DNA from: Bacteroidota bacterium
Lineage (GTDB): Bacteria > Bacteroidota > Bacteroidia > B-17B0 > Aurantibacillaceae
NCBI GenBank assembly: GCA_016185125.1
Contig: JACPOC010000052.1
Span: 41,872-105,871 of the forward strand
Length of the DNA: 64,000 nucleotides
Direction: 5' to 3'
Part shown: piece after piece, positions 1-11,113 of the stretch
Layout of the letters: each line of letters starts with the position of its first letter
Position numbering within the stretch: position 1 is the stretch's first letter
Notes under the pieces: generated by a model
What the model was told of the DNA's origin: nothing
Database searches by the model: none
What the model saw: the letters and a program-made list of their open reading frames with translations, nothing else
Made by a program: the position numbers and the translations under genes

Positions 1-1118
<1,118 letters not shown>

Positions 1119-1175
1119 TTAAAATAAGGTGGCAAAGATACGAAATAATTGGCAGGTGTTTAGTAGATTAGCAAA

Positions 1176-2051
1176 GTGAAATTTCTACTCGTTTTAATAG
1201 CTTTTTCTGCAACCTGTTTTGCGCAAAAAAAAATCAGCGGATCAATTACAGATAATATCACCAAACAGCCTGTGCCATTTGTAAGCATTGGTGTTATTGG
1301 AAAATCTCTGGGAACCTTAAGTAACGAAGCCGGAGTATTTGAATTTACTGTTTTCGAAAATCAAAAGAATGACAGTATAAAAATTGCCGCCATTGGCTAC
1401 AAACCCTTGATTTTTTCGGTTTACGACTATTTGAAAGAGCCGCATAAAACAATTATCATGGAAAGTTTACCGGTAATTTTAGACGAAGTAACGGTTAAAT
1501 CAAAAAAAGTAAAATATAAAACTTTAGGAACTACAAAATATACCAAAAACAATTGCACAGGTTTTGTAGATGCCTCCGGAAACTGGAAGGGTTCAGAGGC
1601 TGCCATACTTGTTAAAAATAAAGACAATTGTTTATTTGAATCCTTTCAATTTTTTATTATTCAGAATAAATACGATGACTCGCTTTTGTTTCGGTTGAAT
1701 TTTTACCAACGCGTTTCCCCTCCTGCTAATACCCCCAAATGGTTAGGAGAAGATTGGGTGGGGCCAACCATTTTAAAAAAAGCAATTATTTTTAAAGTAG
1801 GAATTAAACAGGGAGAATTTATACTGCCCTTAAAGCAGTACAACATTCAAACCTCAAAAGATTTTTTTATAAGTCTTGAATGTTTAATGGATGAAATGGA
1901 AATTACCAAATTTTGCTATTCGGGCTCCATTGATGTTCAATCTTATTTTAAAGTTAAATCGTTTTCAAAATGGCATCGAACTCCCGGCAAAAACGGCAAG
2001 CCGGGGGGCGGAGGCGGCGATTTTAACGTAAAGGTTTCTTATGTGAAATAA
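1176..2051 (+). CDS. carboxypeptidase-like regulatory domain (CarbopepD_reg-like) protein, secreted
   Basis: Signal peptide then KKISGSITDNITKQPVPFVSIGVIGKSLGTLSNEAGVFEF, typical of Bacteroidota CarbopepD_reg_2 domains. Confidence 0.75.
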   Translation: MKFLLVLIAFSATCFAQKKISGSITDNITKQPVPFVSIGVIGKSLGTLSNEAGVFEFTVFENQKNDSIKIAAIGYKPLIFSVYDYLKEPHKTIIMESLPVILDEVTVKSKKVKYKTLGTTKYTKNNCTGFVDASGNWKGSEAAILVKNKDNCLFESFQFFIIQNKYDDSLLFRLNFYQRVSPPANTPKWLGEDWVGPTILKKAIIFKVGIKQGEFILPLKQYNIQTSKDFFISLECLMDEMEITKFCYSGSIDVQSYFKVKSFSKWHRTPGKNGKPGGGGGDFNVKVSYVK

Positions 2052-2070
2052 AGGTGTTTTACCTTTAAAC

Positions 2071-2430
2071 CTATTTCTTTAAAAAATTAACAATAAAACC
2101 CGCCGGACGACCCACAATTGCTCTTTCGCCATCAATAATAATAGGTCGCTCTATTAAAATGGGATGTTCACTTAAAATTTTTATCCATTGTGAATCTGAA
2201 ATTTTTTCACTCTTATATTTCTCGATAAATAAAGGTTCAGTTTTTCTAACGATATCAATAGGCTTGCACTGCAACTTCACAATTAATTCTTTTAACTCTT
2301 TTTTAGTGGGTGGATCTTTAAGATACTCCCTTATGGTAAAATCGCATTTATTTTCTTCGAGAAGACCTTTAGCTGCGCGACACTTGGAACAACGGGAATT
2401 ATAATAGATAATCATAAAAAATTTATTCAA
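2071..2430 (-). CDS. ArsC/Spx-family (arsenate reductase-like) protein
   Basis: IIYYNSRCSKCRAAKGLLEENKCDFTIREYLKDPPTKKELKELI...ILIERPIIIDGERAIVGRP. Confidence 0.85.
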   Translation of the reverse strand: MNKFFMIIYYNSRCSKCRAAKGLLEENKCDFTIREYLKDPPTKKELKELIVKLQCKPIDIVRKTEPLFIEKYKSEKISDSQWIKILSEHPILIERPIIIDGERAIVGRPAGFIVNFLKK

Positions 2431-2442
2431 TGTTTTATATAT

Positions 2443-2670
2443 TTATAATTCGCGCATTTGCAAAAACATGTCGTTAAAGCGCTTGCGTGTAGTTTCAATA
2501 AATTCACCGGTAATTTTAGCTTTCAGATTATCAACACTTTTAACATCGCTAACCAAAAACTTAAAAATCTGCTCCATAGGGCCGGCCTCAAATTTCACCA
2601 TGTATTTATCGTTCATGTGAAAAATACTGATGGTCATACTTTCATGCGGTATCGAATCAACTATCCTCAT
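2443..2670 (-). CDS. conserved hypothetical protein
   Basis: 75-aa ORF overlapping the upstream gene by 14 nt in the same orientation. Confidence 0.6.
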   Translation of the reverse strand: MRIVDSIPHESMTISIFHMNDKYMVKFEAGPMEQIFKFLVSDVKSVDNLKAKITGEFIETTRKRFNDMFLQMREL

Positions 2671-3109
2671 CTTTTTTCATTCCTTTTTTAAAATTAAGCA
2701 GGTTTTTCATCACCCCCCAAGGGCTCATATTTTTATCATTATCCTCATGTATGCGGCTTTGAATGGCATGAGCAAGCAATACAAAATGCTTTTTACCGCT
2801 GCGGTTTAAAACTTCTTCGGCCTTATCATCGCCATTAATTATATTCGCGCAGGCCGCCCAGTCATAAGCCTTTGCATCAATCAAAAATTTAAAGGCCTTT
2901 TCATCATCCCAAATAGCATTAACAAAAGCGGCCAAAACAAAATGTTTATTTTCCATTAAAAATTTAAAGGCCATTTTATCATCGCGCACAGCATCAAAAA
3001 CTGCCAGCAATTCTCTGTACCCGTTATTCATTAACCAGTTAAAACCCGAAGTGTCTCTTAAAGCATGGCGCGTTAACTGATCAATGGCATGGGTTGAATA
3101 ATGTTTCAT
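2657..3109 (-). CDS. hypothetical protein with internal ~25-30 aa repeats
   Basis: Repeated motif xxxLAxFxxAxxDDxxAFKFL in the translation. Confidence 0.65.
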   Translation of the reverse strand: MKHYSTHAIDQLTRHALRDTSGFNWLMNNGYRELLAVFDAVRDDKMAFKFLMENKHFVLAAFVNAIWDDEKAFKFLIDAKAYDWAACANIINGDDKAEEVLNRSGKKHFVLLAHAIQSRIHEDNDKNMSPWGVMKNLLNFKKGMKKDEDS

Positions 3110-3186
3110 GTACTCAAAGATATTAGTTTTAAAGTTATCCTATTTAAAAATGTTAATCAACGCATATTTTTTTATACTTTCGGCTC

Positions 3187-3888
3187 ATGCGAAACTGGCC
3201 AATTATTCTCCTCTTCTTATCTTTTTTAAGCTGTACTCACGAAGATAAAACTAACAATGAATTTTATTCTGAAGAAACCGTATATGGCAAAATGGATACT
3301 CTTAAAATTGGAGATCAAATTTATAATTATCGTACCTCCAACGATACCAATACCCTTTTTAAAAAATTAAATTTACCGGATAGCACCGACAACATTTTTG
3401 TTGATAATTGCAAAGAGTTTGTTACCAGAAAAGCCGACAGTCTTTTTTTTAAATGCGATAACGGTAAAATTATTAAACTTGTAAATGACCGCGGTGAAGA
3501 TTACACCGTGTTTTTATTTGTAGAATATAACCATGATATAAATTATTATGTTGTGAATCAATATCAAATGGAGAGTCAGAATTTTATTTTAATTAATAAG
3601 ATTACCGGGGAGCCCTTAAAAGCCATCAGTTACCCAGTAGTATCGCCAAATGCCAATTATTTTGTTTGTGCCAACTCTGATCTTGAAGCAGGTTTCGACG
3701 TAAATGGAATTGAGATCTATAGAAAGAAAAATAAAGCCTACCAATTGGCAGGCTTAAGAGAATTTAAAGATTGGGGGCCAGATCAGTTGAAGTGGAAGAA
3801 CGACACAACCCTGATTATAAAAGGCTTGCAACGAAGCGGCGAGGCCAATAAATTTGTTAAAGTTTACAAAGAAATATATTTCAAATAA
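3187..3888 (+). CDS. hypothetical lipoprotein
   Basis: N-terminal lipobox-like MRNWPIILLFLSFLSC. Confidence 0.65.
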   Translation: MRNWPIILLFLSFLSCTHEDKTNNEFYSEETVYGKMDTLKIGDQIYNYRTSNDTNTLFKKLNLPDSTDNIFVDNCKEFVTRKADSLFFKCDNGKIIKLVNDRGEDYTVFLFVEYNHDINYYVVNQYQMESQNFILINKITGEPLKAISYPVVSPNANYFVCANSDLEAGFDVNGIEIYRKKNKAYQLAGLREFKDWGPDQLKWKNDTTLIIKGLQRSGEANKFVKVYKEIYFK

Positions 3889-4047
3889 ATCCTATCGGCT
3901 AAAAACCGTATCTTCGAATTGCTCTAAATCTCCAAAATAAATGAACCAACTTGCACTGCACTTAAACCGGGCTTTTTTTAATAAAAACCTATCTCATCAA
4001 ATTTTATTTGTTTACGTGTTGTTCTTTTTATTGAGTATTAGCAGACA

Positions 4048-4782
4048 CTAAGCTTTTACTTCTTTCCAGCCGGTAATGTCGCGTATAACTACCGATGCGC
4101 AGGTTAATCCGAAAGCCGCTGGCAAATAGGAGATTGTTCCGTAAGCTGATTTTTTGAATTTACTTCCATCCGTTCGCATTATTGAATATTTTGCCGGAAG
4201 TTCATCACTGAATACCGATTTAATTCCTTTGTAAATATTCATGTAACGTAACCTTTTTCTAACGTATTGCGCCATGGGGCAAATTCGTGTTTTGCTAATA
4301 TCCACCACTTGTATTTTTGTAGGATCCATCTTCCCCCCTGCTCCCATGCTTGAAATAATACGTTGATTATTGTAATAAGCTGTTTGCAACAAATATAATT
4401 TTGGAGAAATACTATCAATCGCATCTATCACATAGGTAAATTTCTGAGTCAAAAAATCTTTCATGTCATCCGGATTTTTAAATTCTTCTATCACATCCAA
4501 ACTTATTTCCGGATTTATTAATTTGATTCGTTCGCCCATTAATTTAGCTTTGTTCATTCCATGAGTGGTAACAAGGGCTTGTAACTGTCTGTTACGATTG
4601 GTAGGATCCACCGTATCTCCATCAATGATAGTCATTTTACCAACACCGGAGCGGGCAATAGCCTCGGCTGCGTAAGAGCCCACGCCACCCAAACCAACAA
4701 TTAATACGTGCGCGTTATTGAGTTTTTCCAAACCTTTTTGTCCTACTAATAAGGACGTTCGTTCCATCCAGCTTGTATCCAT
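4048..4782 (-). CDS. tcdA: tRNA threonylcarbamoyladenosine dehydratase / ThiF-family E1-like
   Basis: RTSLLVGQKGLEKLNNAHVLIVGLGGVGSYAAEAIARSGVGKMTIIDGDTVDPTNRNRQ. Confidence 0.9.
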   Translation of the reverse strand: MDTSWMERTSLLVGQKGLEKLNNAHVLIVGLGGVGSYAAEAIARSGVGKMTIIDGDTVDPTNRNRQLQALVTTHGMNKAKLMGERIKLINPEISLDVIEEFKNPDDMKDFLTQKFTYVIDAIDSISPKLYLLQTAYYNNQRIISSMGAGGKMDPTKIQVVDISKTRICPMAQYVRKRLRYMNIYKGIKSVFSDELPAKYSIMRTDGSKFKKSAYGTISYLPAAFGLTCASVVIRDITGWKEVKA

Positions 4783-5429
4783 TACTTTTTTATTTTAAAA
4801 ATTGTTTCAAAATTACTTTGCACCTGCAGCTTTAAGATCTCTTCGTCCACACCTAAAATTTCTGAAGCTTTTCGGTAAATATATTTTATAGAAATATCTG
4901 AATCATCCGTTTCAAGAAAAAAATTTTTGCGTCCAATATTCTTCAATGTTTTTTCGGCGTTTGATTGATACCCTAACAACGCTTTTCCAAACGAAAAATA
5001 ACAACCATTATCTCTTAATACCCTGGCAATGTTTTCGTTGCTGTTAAATCCGTGAATGATGACCGGAACTTCGTTATTGTTAAGGTTAAGGCAATTTACT
5101 AATTCGTTAAATGCCTTAACACAATGAATAATTAAAGGTTTTTTGTACTTATTGGCAATTTTGATCTGTTCAACAAACGCCTTGTGCTGAAGCTCAAAAT
5201 TTACTTTACTTAACTTGTCAAGGCCACATTCTCCTATGGCAATGCAACGTTTCTCATCAGCAATAATTTCCAGTTTTTTTATGTAATCTTCGTAAGTAAA
5301 TTCATCAATGTACCAAGGATGCAAACCATAAGAATAATAATTTGGCTTATCGGTAGAATCGATATTCAGATTTACCACTTCAATAGCGGCATCATACAAT
5401 TGTAAATGCGTATGTGTGTTAATAAACAG
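4782..5429 (-). CDS. TatD family metal-dependent hydrolase (start upstream of the ORF-track start, non-ATG)
   Basis: GLHPWYIDE..., CIAIGECGLDKL, PLIIHC, VIIHGF motifs; the metal-binding HxH (FINTHTH) is in frame upstream of the track start (codons within 5405-5426), with only CTG (5429) or ATT available before an in-frame stop. Confidence 0.8.
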   Translation of the reverse strand: MFINTHTHLQLYDAAIEVVNLNIDSTDKPNYYSYGLHPWYIDEFTYEDYIKKLEIIADEKRCIAIGECGLDKLSKVNFELQHKAFVEQIKIANKYKKPLIIHCVKAFNELVNCLNLNNNEVPVIIHGFNSNENIARVLRDNGCYFSFGKALLGYQSNAEKTLKNIGRKNFFLETDDSDISIKYIYRKASEILGVDEEILKLQVQSNFETIFKIKK

Positions 5430-5501
5430 AATTAAATATTACAAAGGTGAACTATATCTTTAAGCATCAATAATAGTAATTTAACAAGCTTTATTTATAA
5501 A

Positions 5502-6920
5502 ATGAATACTATAAATTATAACAATGCAACGTCAATAACATTTGATGATCTTAAAAAAATAGTGGGGGATGAGTATATTTCTAGTGATAAAGATCAACTC
5601 CAAAAATATGGAAAAGATGAAACAGAAGATCTGATCTATCTTGCAGATGTTGTAGTGAAACCTCAAACAGTTGAGCAGGTTTCAGCCATTGCAAAAATTT
5701 GTAACGCTAATAAAATTCCTCTTACAACCCGCGGAGCCGGCACAGGCCTTAGCGGAGCGGCTCTTCCCATAAAAGGCGGGGTTTTGCTGAGTATGGAAAA
5801 ATTCAATAAGATCTTACACATTGATGAAAGAAACTTACAGGCAACAGTTGAGCCAGGCGTTATTAATTATATTTTTCAAGAAGAAGTAAAAAAACTTGGA
5901 TTGTTTTATCCTCCCGATCCTGCAAGCTGGGGAAGTTGCAGCCTTGGCGGAAATATCGCGCACAGCAGCGGGGGTCCTAAAGCTGTTAAATACGGAACAA
6001 CACGCGATTATGTATTGAACCTTGAAGTTGTGTTAGCCAATGGGGATATTATGTGGACCGGCGCCAACACACTTAAATACTCAACCGGTTATAACCTCAC
6101 GCATCTAATGGTGGGCAGCGAAGGTACTTTGGGAATAGTTACTAAAATAGTTTTTAAACTGATTCCTCTTCCCAAACATGATTTGCTGATGCTTGTGCCT
6201 TTTAAAAATGCAGAGGACGCCTGTAATGCAGTAGGACAGGTTTTCAGGGCTGGTATTACTCCCAGCGCTATGGAATTTATGGAACGCGATGCCATTGATT
6301 GGAGTATTAAGCATGCAGGAGAGGTGAATTTTGTAATAAAACCCGAATGGCAGGCTTTATTGCTTATTGAAGTGGATGGAAATAATATGGATGTATTGAT
6401 GCAGGATTGCGAAGTAATAAGCTCTGTAATGCAAAACCATAACAGCGATGAAATACTTTTTGCAGATAGTGCAGAACAAAAAAATGCTCTCTGGAAGATC
6501 AGGAGAAAAGTGGGTGAAGCAGTAAAAAGTAACAGCGTATATAAAGAGGAAGACACTGTAGTTCCAAGAGCGGAGCTTCCAAAATTGCTCCACGGTGTTA
6601 AAGCTATTGGTAAAAAATATGGATTTAATTCTGTTTGCTACGGTCACGCAGGTGACGGCAACCTTCATGTTAATATTATTAAGGGAGATTTAAGCGATGA
6701 TGCCTGGAACAATGACCTTCCGAAAGGAATCAAAGAGATATTTGAATTGTGTAAAGCATTAGGGGGAACTATTAGCGGTGAACATGGCATTGGCTTAGTT
6801 CAAAAAGATTTTCTTTCAATAGTTTTTCCTCCACATCAACTCGAGTTAATGCGAAACATTAAAAAAGTTTTCGATCCTAACTATATTTTAAATCCCGGAA
6901 AGATTTTTGACGAGTGTTAA
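5502..6920 (+). CDS. FAD-linked oxidase (GlcD/D-lactate dehydrogenase-like)
   Basis: TTRGAGTGLSGAALPIKGGVLLSMEKFNKIL; GTTRDYVLNLEVVLANG; C-terminal GHAGDGNLHVN, GTISGEHGIGLVQK. Confidence 0.92.
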   Translation: MNTINYNNATSITFDDLKKIVGDEYISSDKDQLQKYGKDETEDLIYLADVVVKPQTVEQVSAIAKICNANKIPLTTRGAGTGLSGAALPIKGGVLLSMEKFNKILHIDERNLQATVEPGVINYIFQEEVKKLGLFYPPDPASWGSCSLGGNIAHSSGGPKAVKYGTTRDYVLNLEVVLANGDIMWTGANTLKYSTGYNLTHLMVGSEGTLGIVTKIVFKLIPLPKHDLLMLVPFKNAEDACNAVGQVFRAGITPSAMEFMERDAIDWSIKHAGEVNFVIKPEWQALLLIEVDGNNMDVLMQDCEVISSVMQNHNSDEILFADSAEQKNALWKIRRKVGEAVKSNSVYKEEDTVVPRAELPKLLHGVKAIGKKYGFNSVCYGHAGDGNLHVNIIKGDLSDDAWNNDLPKGIKEIFELCKALGGTISGEHGIGLVQKDFLSIVFPPHQLELMRNIKKVFDPNYILNPGKIFDEC

Positions 6921-6993
6921 AAATTTACAAAATTATTTTTCATTTGAATCACAAGCCAAATAACCCTTTACATTTACATCAAATTAATCTTTT

Positions 6994-7704
6994 ATGAAGG
7001 TTCTGTCAAAATGCCTCTATTCAGTGTGTTTTTTGATTCTTGTTTCCATCCTCTCCCATTTTTTAATTCCCCAAAACAAAAGCAGCGCTATCGTTGAATC
7101 ACGCCTTCGCGATTCCTCGGAGTATGCAAACTATCAAAAAGATGTGCTTAGTGCGCATACCAAAAAAATCAATTTAAAAATTGCTGAGGAACTTCAACAG
7201 ATCCATTCTTCATTCAATGCTAATTTAGCATTACTGGAAGCAACCATTCAAACGTATGGATGCAATTCTGCCGAAGTGAAAAATGTAAGTGATATGAAAT
7301 TTTATCAGGACTCCATTAACCTTGCAAAAGTTGAACAGATTCTGAATAAATACGGCTGGCTGGGTTCTGAACAGATTGGCGCGCAAAATAATTACACTTT
7401 GTTTACCACTATACAGAACGCGGATTTTGAAACACAGGAAAAATATATACCACTAATGGAAAGAGCCGTGAAGTCTGGAACCTTGGAACCCCTTAATTTC
7501 GCGAACCTTATTGACAGAAAAACTTTAGTACAACGCGGGCAACAAATCTTCGGCACACAAATAAATGGAAACTGGCAAACCGGAGAATACAAATTTGCTC
7601 CAATTGCGGATAAAAAGCATGTGAACGAACGGCGTAAAGAGATTGGATTAAGTAAACTGGAAGAATACGCTGCTCAGCAAAAGGTTCAATATAATCCCTC
7701 GTAA
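6994..7704 (+). CDS. hypothetical protein, DUF6624-like
   Basis: YGWLGSEQIGAQNNYTLFTTIQNADFETQEKYIPLMERAVKSGTL...RGQQIFGTQ...RRKEIGLSKLEEY pattern. Confidence 0.6.
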   Translation: MKVLSKCLYSVCFLILVSILSHFLIPQNKSSAIVESRLRDSSEYANYQKDVLSAHTKKINLKIAEELQQIHSSFNANLALLEATIQTYGCNSAEVKNVSDMKFYQDSINLAKVEQILNKYGWLGSEQIGAQNNYTLFTTIQNADFETQEKYIPLMERAVKSGTLEPLNFANLIDRKTLVQRGQQIFGTQINGNWQTGEYKFAPIADKKHVNERRKEIGLSKLEEYAAQQKVQYNPS

Positions 7705-7923
7705 GAATTCATTTTAATTCTAAAGGATTATTCTAAACTAATAACTCGTTAGCAACTTTAAAACGCGCTTTCAGCAAAAGCTTTAAATTTAATCTTATAA
7801 ATCACCCCCAAACATGTTATTGCAAAAAATCAAATGGATGGCTGTAGGCAAACACGAGCTTTCCATTACTGATAATTTTAGGAGAAACTTCTAAATGTAT
7901 TTTTGAGAGTATCGACAAATAAA

Positions 7924-7953
7924 AAAACCGCTCCATTTAATGAAACGGTTTTT
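7924..7953 (-). terminator. Rho-independent-like terminator 3' of hpf
   Basis: AAAACCG...CGGTTTTT inverted repeat flanked by A/T runs. Confidence 0.55.
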
Positions 7954-7969
7954 AATAAAAATCATCTGC

Positions 7970-8269
7970 TTAAATTTGCAATAATTTTTCTTTATGCTTT
8001 TTTAGTTGCGTTTTTAAAGCTTCGCAAACAAGATCGGTGGCTTCTTCAAAAGTAGCACACTGCTTTTTCGCGAAAAACTCATGGCCTTTACAAAGCATTT
8101 TAATTTCAGCAATTTTATTTTCACTGGTGTTGCTTTTATCCAGCTTTAAAATAATATCACTCGAAATTACTCCATCGTAATAGGTAGTTAATTTGGTTAC
8201 TTTTTCTTTCGCGAAATCTAAAAGTTTACCATCTGCGGTAAAGTGTACTGATTGGATGTTGATTGTCAT
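7970..8269 (-). CDS. hpf: ribosome hibernation promoting factor (HPF/RaiA family)
   Basis: MTINIQSVHFTADGKLLDFAKEKVTKLTTYYDGVISSDIILKLD, typical short HPF. Confidence 0.9.
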   Translation of the reverse strand: MTINIQSVHFTADGKLLDFAKEKVTKLTTYYDGVISSDIILKLDKSNTSENKIAEIKMLCKGHEFFAKKQCATFEEATDLVCEALKTQLKKHKEKLLQI

Positions 8270-8292
8270 AATTATTCCTCCTTATTTTGTTT

Positions 8293-9186
8293 TTAATTGC
8301 CCGATCTTGGATGGGCTTGTTTATATGTTTTTTTTAATTTTTCTATTGTATTATGCGTGTAAATTTGAGTTGCCGAAAGATTAGCGTGTCCTAATAATTC
8401 TTTTACCGCGTTTATATCCGCACCGTTATTTAGTAAATGTGTAGCGAAAGTATGCCTAAGTACATGCGGACTTTTTTTCTTATTTGTAGAAACTGAACCC
8501 AGTACATTTTTTACTATTTTACTAACCAAAGTAACATTCACCGTTTTATTTTTCAGATCTACAAGTAAAAAAGGATTCGTGAGATTTAGCCTTTTCTTTT
8601 CTTCTAAATAAACCGAAAAACTCCGCTTAAGTTCAAGACTAAAAGGTATTAATCGTTCTTTATCCCGTTTGCCTAAAACTTTCAATTGCAAATTAAAAAG
8701 ATCAACGTCGGTAACTTTTAAACCTAATAACTCTGCTCTTCGAACACCCGTTTGGTATAAAATATCAATAATTAGTTTATCTCTTAAACCCTCAAATCCC
8801 TGGGCAAACACATAATTTTCAAAAATGCTTTCAGTTTGACTTTCATCCATAAAAACCGCCAGTCGTTTCGGTGTTTTTGGACCCTGAATTTTTGACGCGG
8901 GATTGGAGGATACCAATTGATTTCTGTGCAAATATTTATAATAAGATTTTAAAGAACTTAATTTTCTATTTACACTTCTTGGCTTTAGCCCCTTTTCCAT
9001 TAAAGAAGAAATAAAACCCCGAATGTGCGCAGAATTAACTTGGGATGCTGGTATCTCACCAACCTCACATTCTATATGCTTAAAAAATTGTTCCAGATCG
9101 TTTTGGTAGCTTGTTGTAGTTAAAACGCTACTCCTTTTTTGCAGGTTGAGACAAGAAAGAAATTCATATACCGAATTATCAACCAT
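8293..9186 (-). CDS. xerC: tyrosine recombinase XerC
   Basis: HVLRHTFATHLLNNGADINAVKELLGHANLSATQIYTH catalytic region; beside bS21 and HPF genes. Confidence 0.9.
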   Translation of the reverse strand: MVDNSVYEFLSCLNLQKRSSVLTTTSYQNDLEQFFKHIECEVGEIPASQVNSAHIRGFISSLMEKGLKPRSVNRKLSSLKSYYKYLHRNQLVSSNPASKIQGPKTPKRLAVFMDESQTESIFENYVFAQGFEGLRDKLIIDILYQTGVRRAELLGLKVTDVDLFNLQLKVLGKRDKERLIPFSLELKRSFSVYLEEKKRLNLTNPFLLVDLKNKTVNVTLVSKIVKNVLGSVSTNKKKSPHVLRHTFATHLLNNGADINAVKELLGHANLSATQIYTHNTIEKLKKTYKQAHPRSGN

Positions 9187-9269
9187 ATAAAATAAAAATT
9201 CCTAACCTAAATTTACACAATTCAGATCAGGAATGCAATATAAAAAAATAAAATTTTTACTAAGGAATG

Positions 9270-9464
9270 TTAATCCAAAGCGCCAATTTGCATTTTTTGC
9301 TTATAAACCGCTTTAATTTTAGTTTCGCGAATGCGTATAGAAGGCTTTGTGAACTTTTGGCGCTCGCGAAGTTGTTTTACAACACCGGTTTTTTCAAATT
9401 TTTTCTTGTACTTTTTAAGCGCTTTCTCAATGGTGTCGCCTTCTTTGATTTGAACTATTAACAT
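9270..9464 (-). CDS. rpsU: 30S ribosomal protein bS21
   Basis: MLIVQIKEGDTIEKALKKYKKKFEKTGVVKQLRERQKFTKPSIRIRE; internal M at 9464 is the likely start. Confidence 0.93.
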   Translation of the reverse strand: MLIVQIKEGDTIEKALKKYKKKFEKTGVVKQLRERQKFTKPSIRIRETKIKAVYKQKMQIGALD

Positions 9465-9578
9465 GTTTTGTTTTTGTGTTTTTAAAATTCGAGGCGCAAA
9501 TATACATATATTATTCTTAAATAACCAAAAAATGGGGGTCAAAAAGCCGAAAAATCCCTGTATTGTTTACCTTTAGGC

Positions 9579-10604
9579 ATGATAAAACCAAAAAGCACGC
9601 TCATGCGCAAAGATACCTTTCCTAAATTTAAGGCTTTATTAAAAAAATCCCAAAATGTGGTAATTGTGACTCATTGGAGTCCTGATGGGGACGCCATGGG
9701 AAGCAGCCTTGGTCTTTATCATTACTTAAAATCGCTCAAAAAAACGGTTACAGTGGTTGTTCCTAACGACTACCCTGATTTTTTGGAGTGGCTTCCCGGA
9801 AATAAACACGTTTTAGTTTTCGAAAAAGATTCTGCAAAAGTTAACAAATTGTTAGCAAAAGCCCACATTATTTTTACCCTTGATTTTAATACATTAAAAC
9901 GAATTGAAAAATTAGGAATTGAAATTGAAAAAGCTGTGGCGCCAAAAATTATCATCGACCATCACCAGCAACCCGATAATTATGCCTCGCTTTATTTTCA
10001 CGATGTAAATGCCTGCAGTACGTGTGAATTAATATATGATTTTATTGAAGGCTTAGGCGGAAAAAAACTAATTGATAAAAAAATTGCAAGTTGTTTATAT
10101 GTGGGAATAATGACCGACACTGGTTCTTTCCGTTACCCGAGCGTAAATTCAAAAACACATTTAATAATTTCTGAACTTTTAAAAACGGGAATTATGCCAA
10201 GTGATATCCACTCCGCTATTTACGATACTTACAGCGAATCAAGAATGCGTTTACTCGGCTACGCTTTAAGTAAAAAAATGACAATAATTGAAGGTTTGCC
10301 CGTAGCTTTTATTTCATTTACAGAAGCCGAATTAAAAGAATTTGGTTATAAAAAAGGAGATACGGAAGGAATAGTGAATTATCCCTTTGCTATTAAAGGA
10401 ATAAAAGTTTGCGCTCTCTTTAACGAAGGCGAAGGAGGAATTAAATTATCATTTAGAAGTAAAGGAAATATTGACGTAAATACTTTTGCGAGAAATTATT
10501 TTAACGGAGGAGGGCACATTAACGCTGCCGGAGGAAAAACCTACGATAGTCTTGAAAAAACGGTAGAAAAATTTGTTTCTTTGGCTCATGAACTGGTAAA
10601 ATAA
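9579..10604 (+). CDS. DHH/DHHA1 family phosphoesterase (NrnA-like)
   Basis: VVIVTHWSPDGDAMGSSLGLYHYL, IIIDHHQQPDNYA, GIMTDTGSFRYPSV, GGGHINAAGG. Confidence 0.9.
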   Translation: MIKPKSTLMRKDTFPKFKALLKKSQNVVIVTHWSPDGDAMGSSLGLYHYLKSLKKTVTVVVPNDYPDFLEWLPGNKHVLVFEKDSAKVNKLLAKAHIIFTLDFNTLKRIEKLGIEIEKAVAPKIIIDHHQQPDNYASLYFHDVNACSTCELIYDFIEGLGGKKLIDKKIASCLYVGIMTDTGSFRYPSVNSKTHLIISELLKTGIMPSDIHSAIYDTYSESRMRLLGYALSKKMTIIEGLPVAFISFTEAELKEFGYKKGDTEGIVNYPFAIKGIKVCALFNEGEGGIKLSFRSKGNIDVNTFARNYFNGGGHINAAGGKTYDSLEKTVEKFVSLAHELVK

Positions 10605-11113
10605 TGTTAAGAATATTTTCAAAATATTTTGCAAAAACGGCAGTTGAAAAAAACAGTTTTAACCGACAAAAACAATTTTTAAACTGGGATAAAATTGAAA
10701 AAATTGCCTTGATTCTTGATAACTCAGCCCCTATCAACAAAAATGAAATTGATAAATTTATTGACCAAACTAATAAATATGCCGATGTTTATTTTCTGGA
10801 ACTGAATTTAAAAAAATCTACATTCGGCGACTGGATCTGTTTCACAAAAAAAGATGCTGATTTTTTAAACCTGCCAAAATCTCACGTAGAATCCTCAATA
10901 AAAAACAAACAATATCAATTGGTTATAAATGTTACAGAAAAGTATTCTGATTTTGCAGCTGTCATCACTTCACAAATGCACCCTTCGTTTTCCTGTGGCA
11001 ATAATAATTTATATGGAGAAGCAGACCTGGTGATTGAAAATAAAAACTCACTTAATATCATAAACTATTTAAAAGAAGTTCAAAAGTATCTCCAAATGAT
11101 TAAAACAAAGTAA
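10604..11113 (+). CDS. conserved hypothetical protein
   Basis: 169-aa ORF translationally coupled to the DHH gene (TAATG overlap). Confidence 0.7.
   Translation: MLRIFSKYFAKTAVEKNSFNRQKQFLNWDKIEKIALILDNSAPINKNEIDKFIDQTNKYADVYFLELNLKKSTFGDWICFTKKDADFLNLPKSHVESSIKNKQYQLVINVTEKYSDFAAVITSQMHPSFSCGNNNLYGEADLVIENKNSLNIINYLKEVQKYLQMIKTK

Noticed and set aside
6089-6668. ORF-track minus-strand ORFs within the FAD oxidase
   Set aside because: Shadow ORFs opposite a strongly supported CDS.
7814-7894. 26-aa ORF MLLQKIKWMAVGKHELSITDNFRRNF
   Set aside because: Too short, with no regulatory context or recognisable motif.
8293-9186. XerC-like recombinase as evidence of an integron or mobile island
   Set aside because: Its context (bS21, HPF) and a separate XerD at 37366 fit the housekeeping XerC/XerD pair; no attachment repeats were seen.
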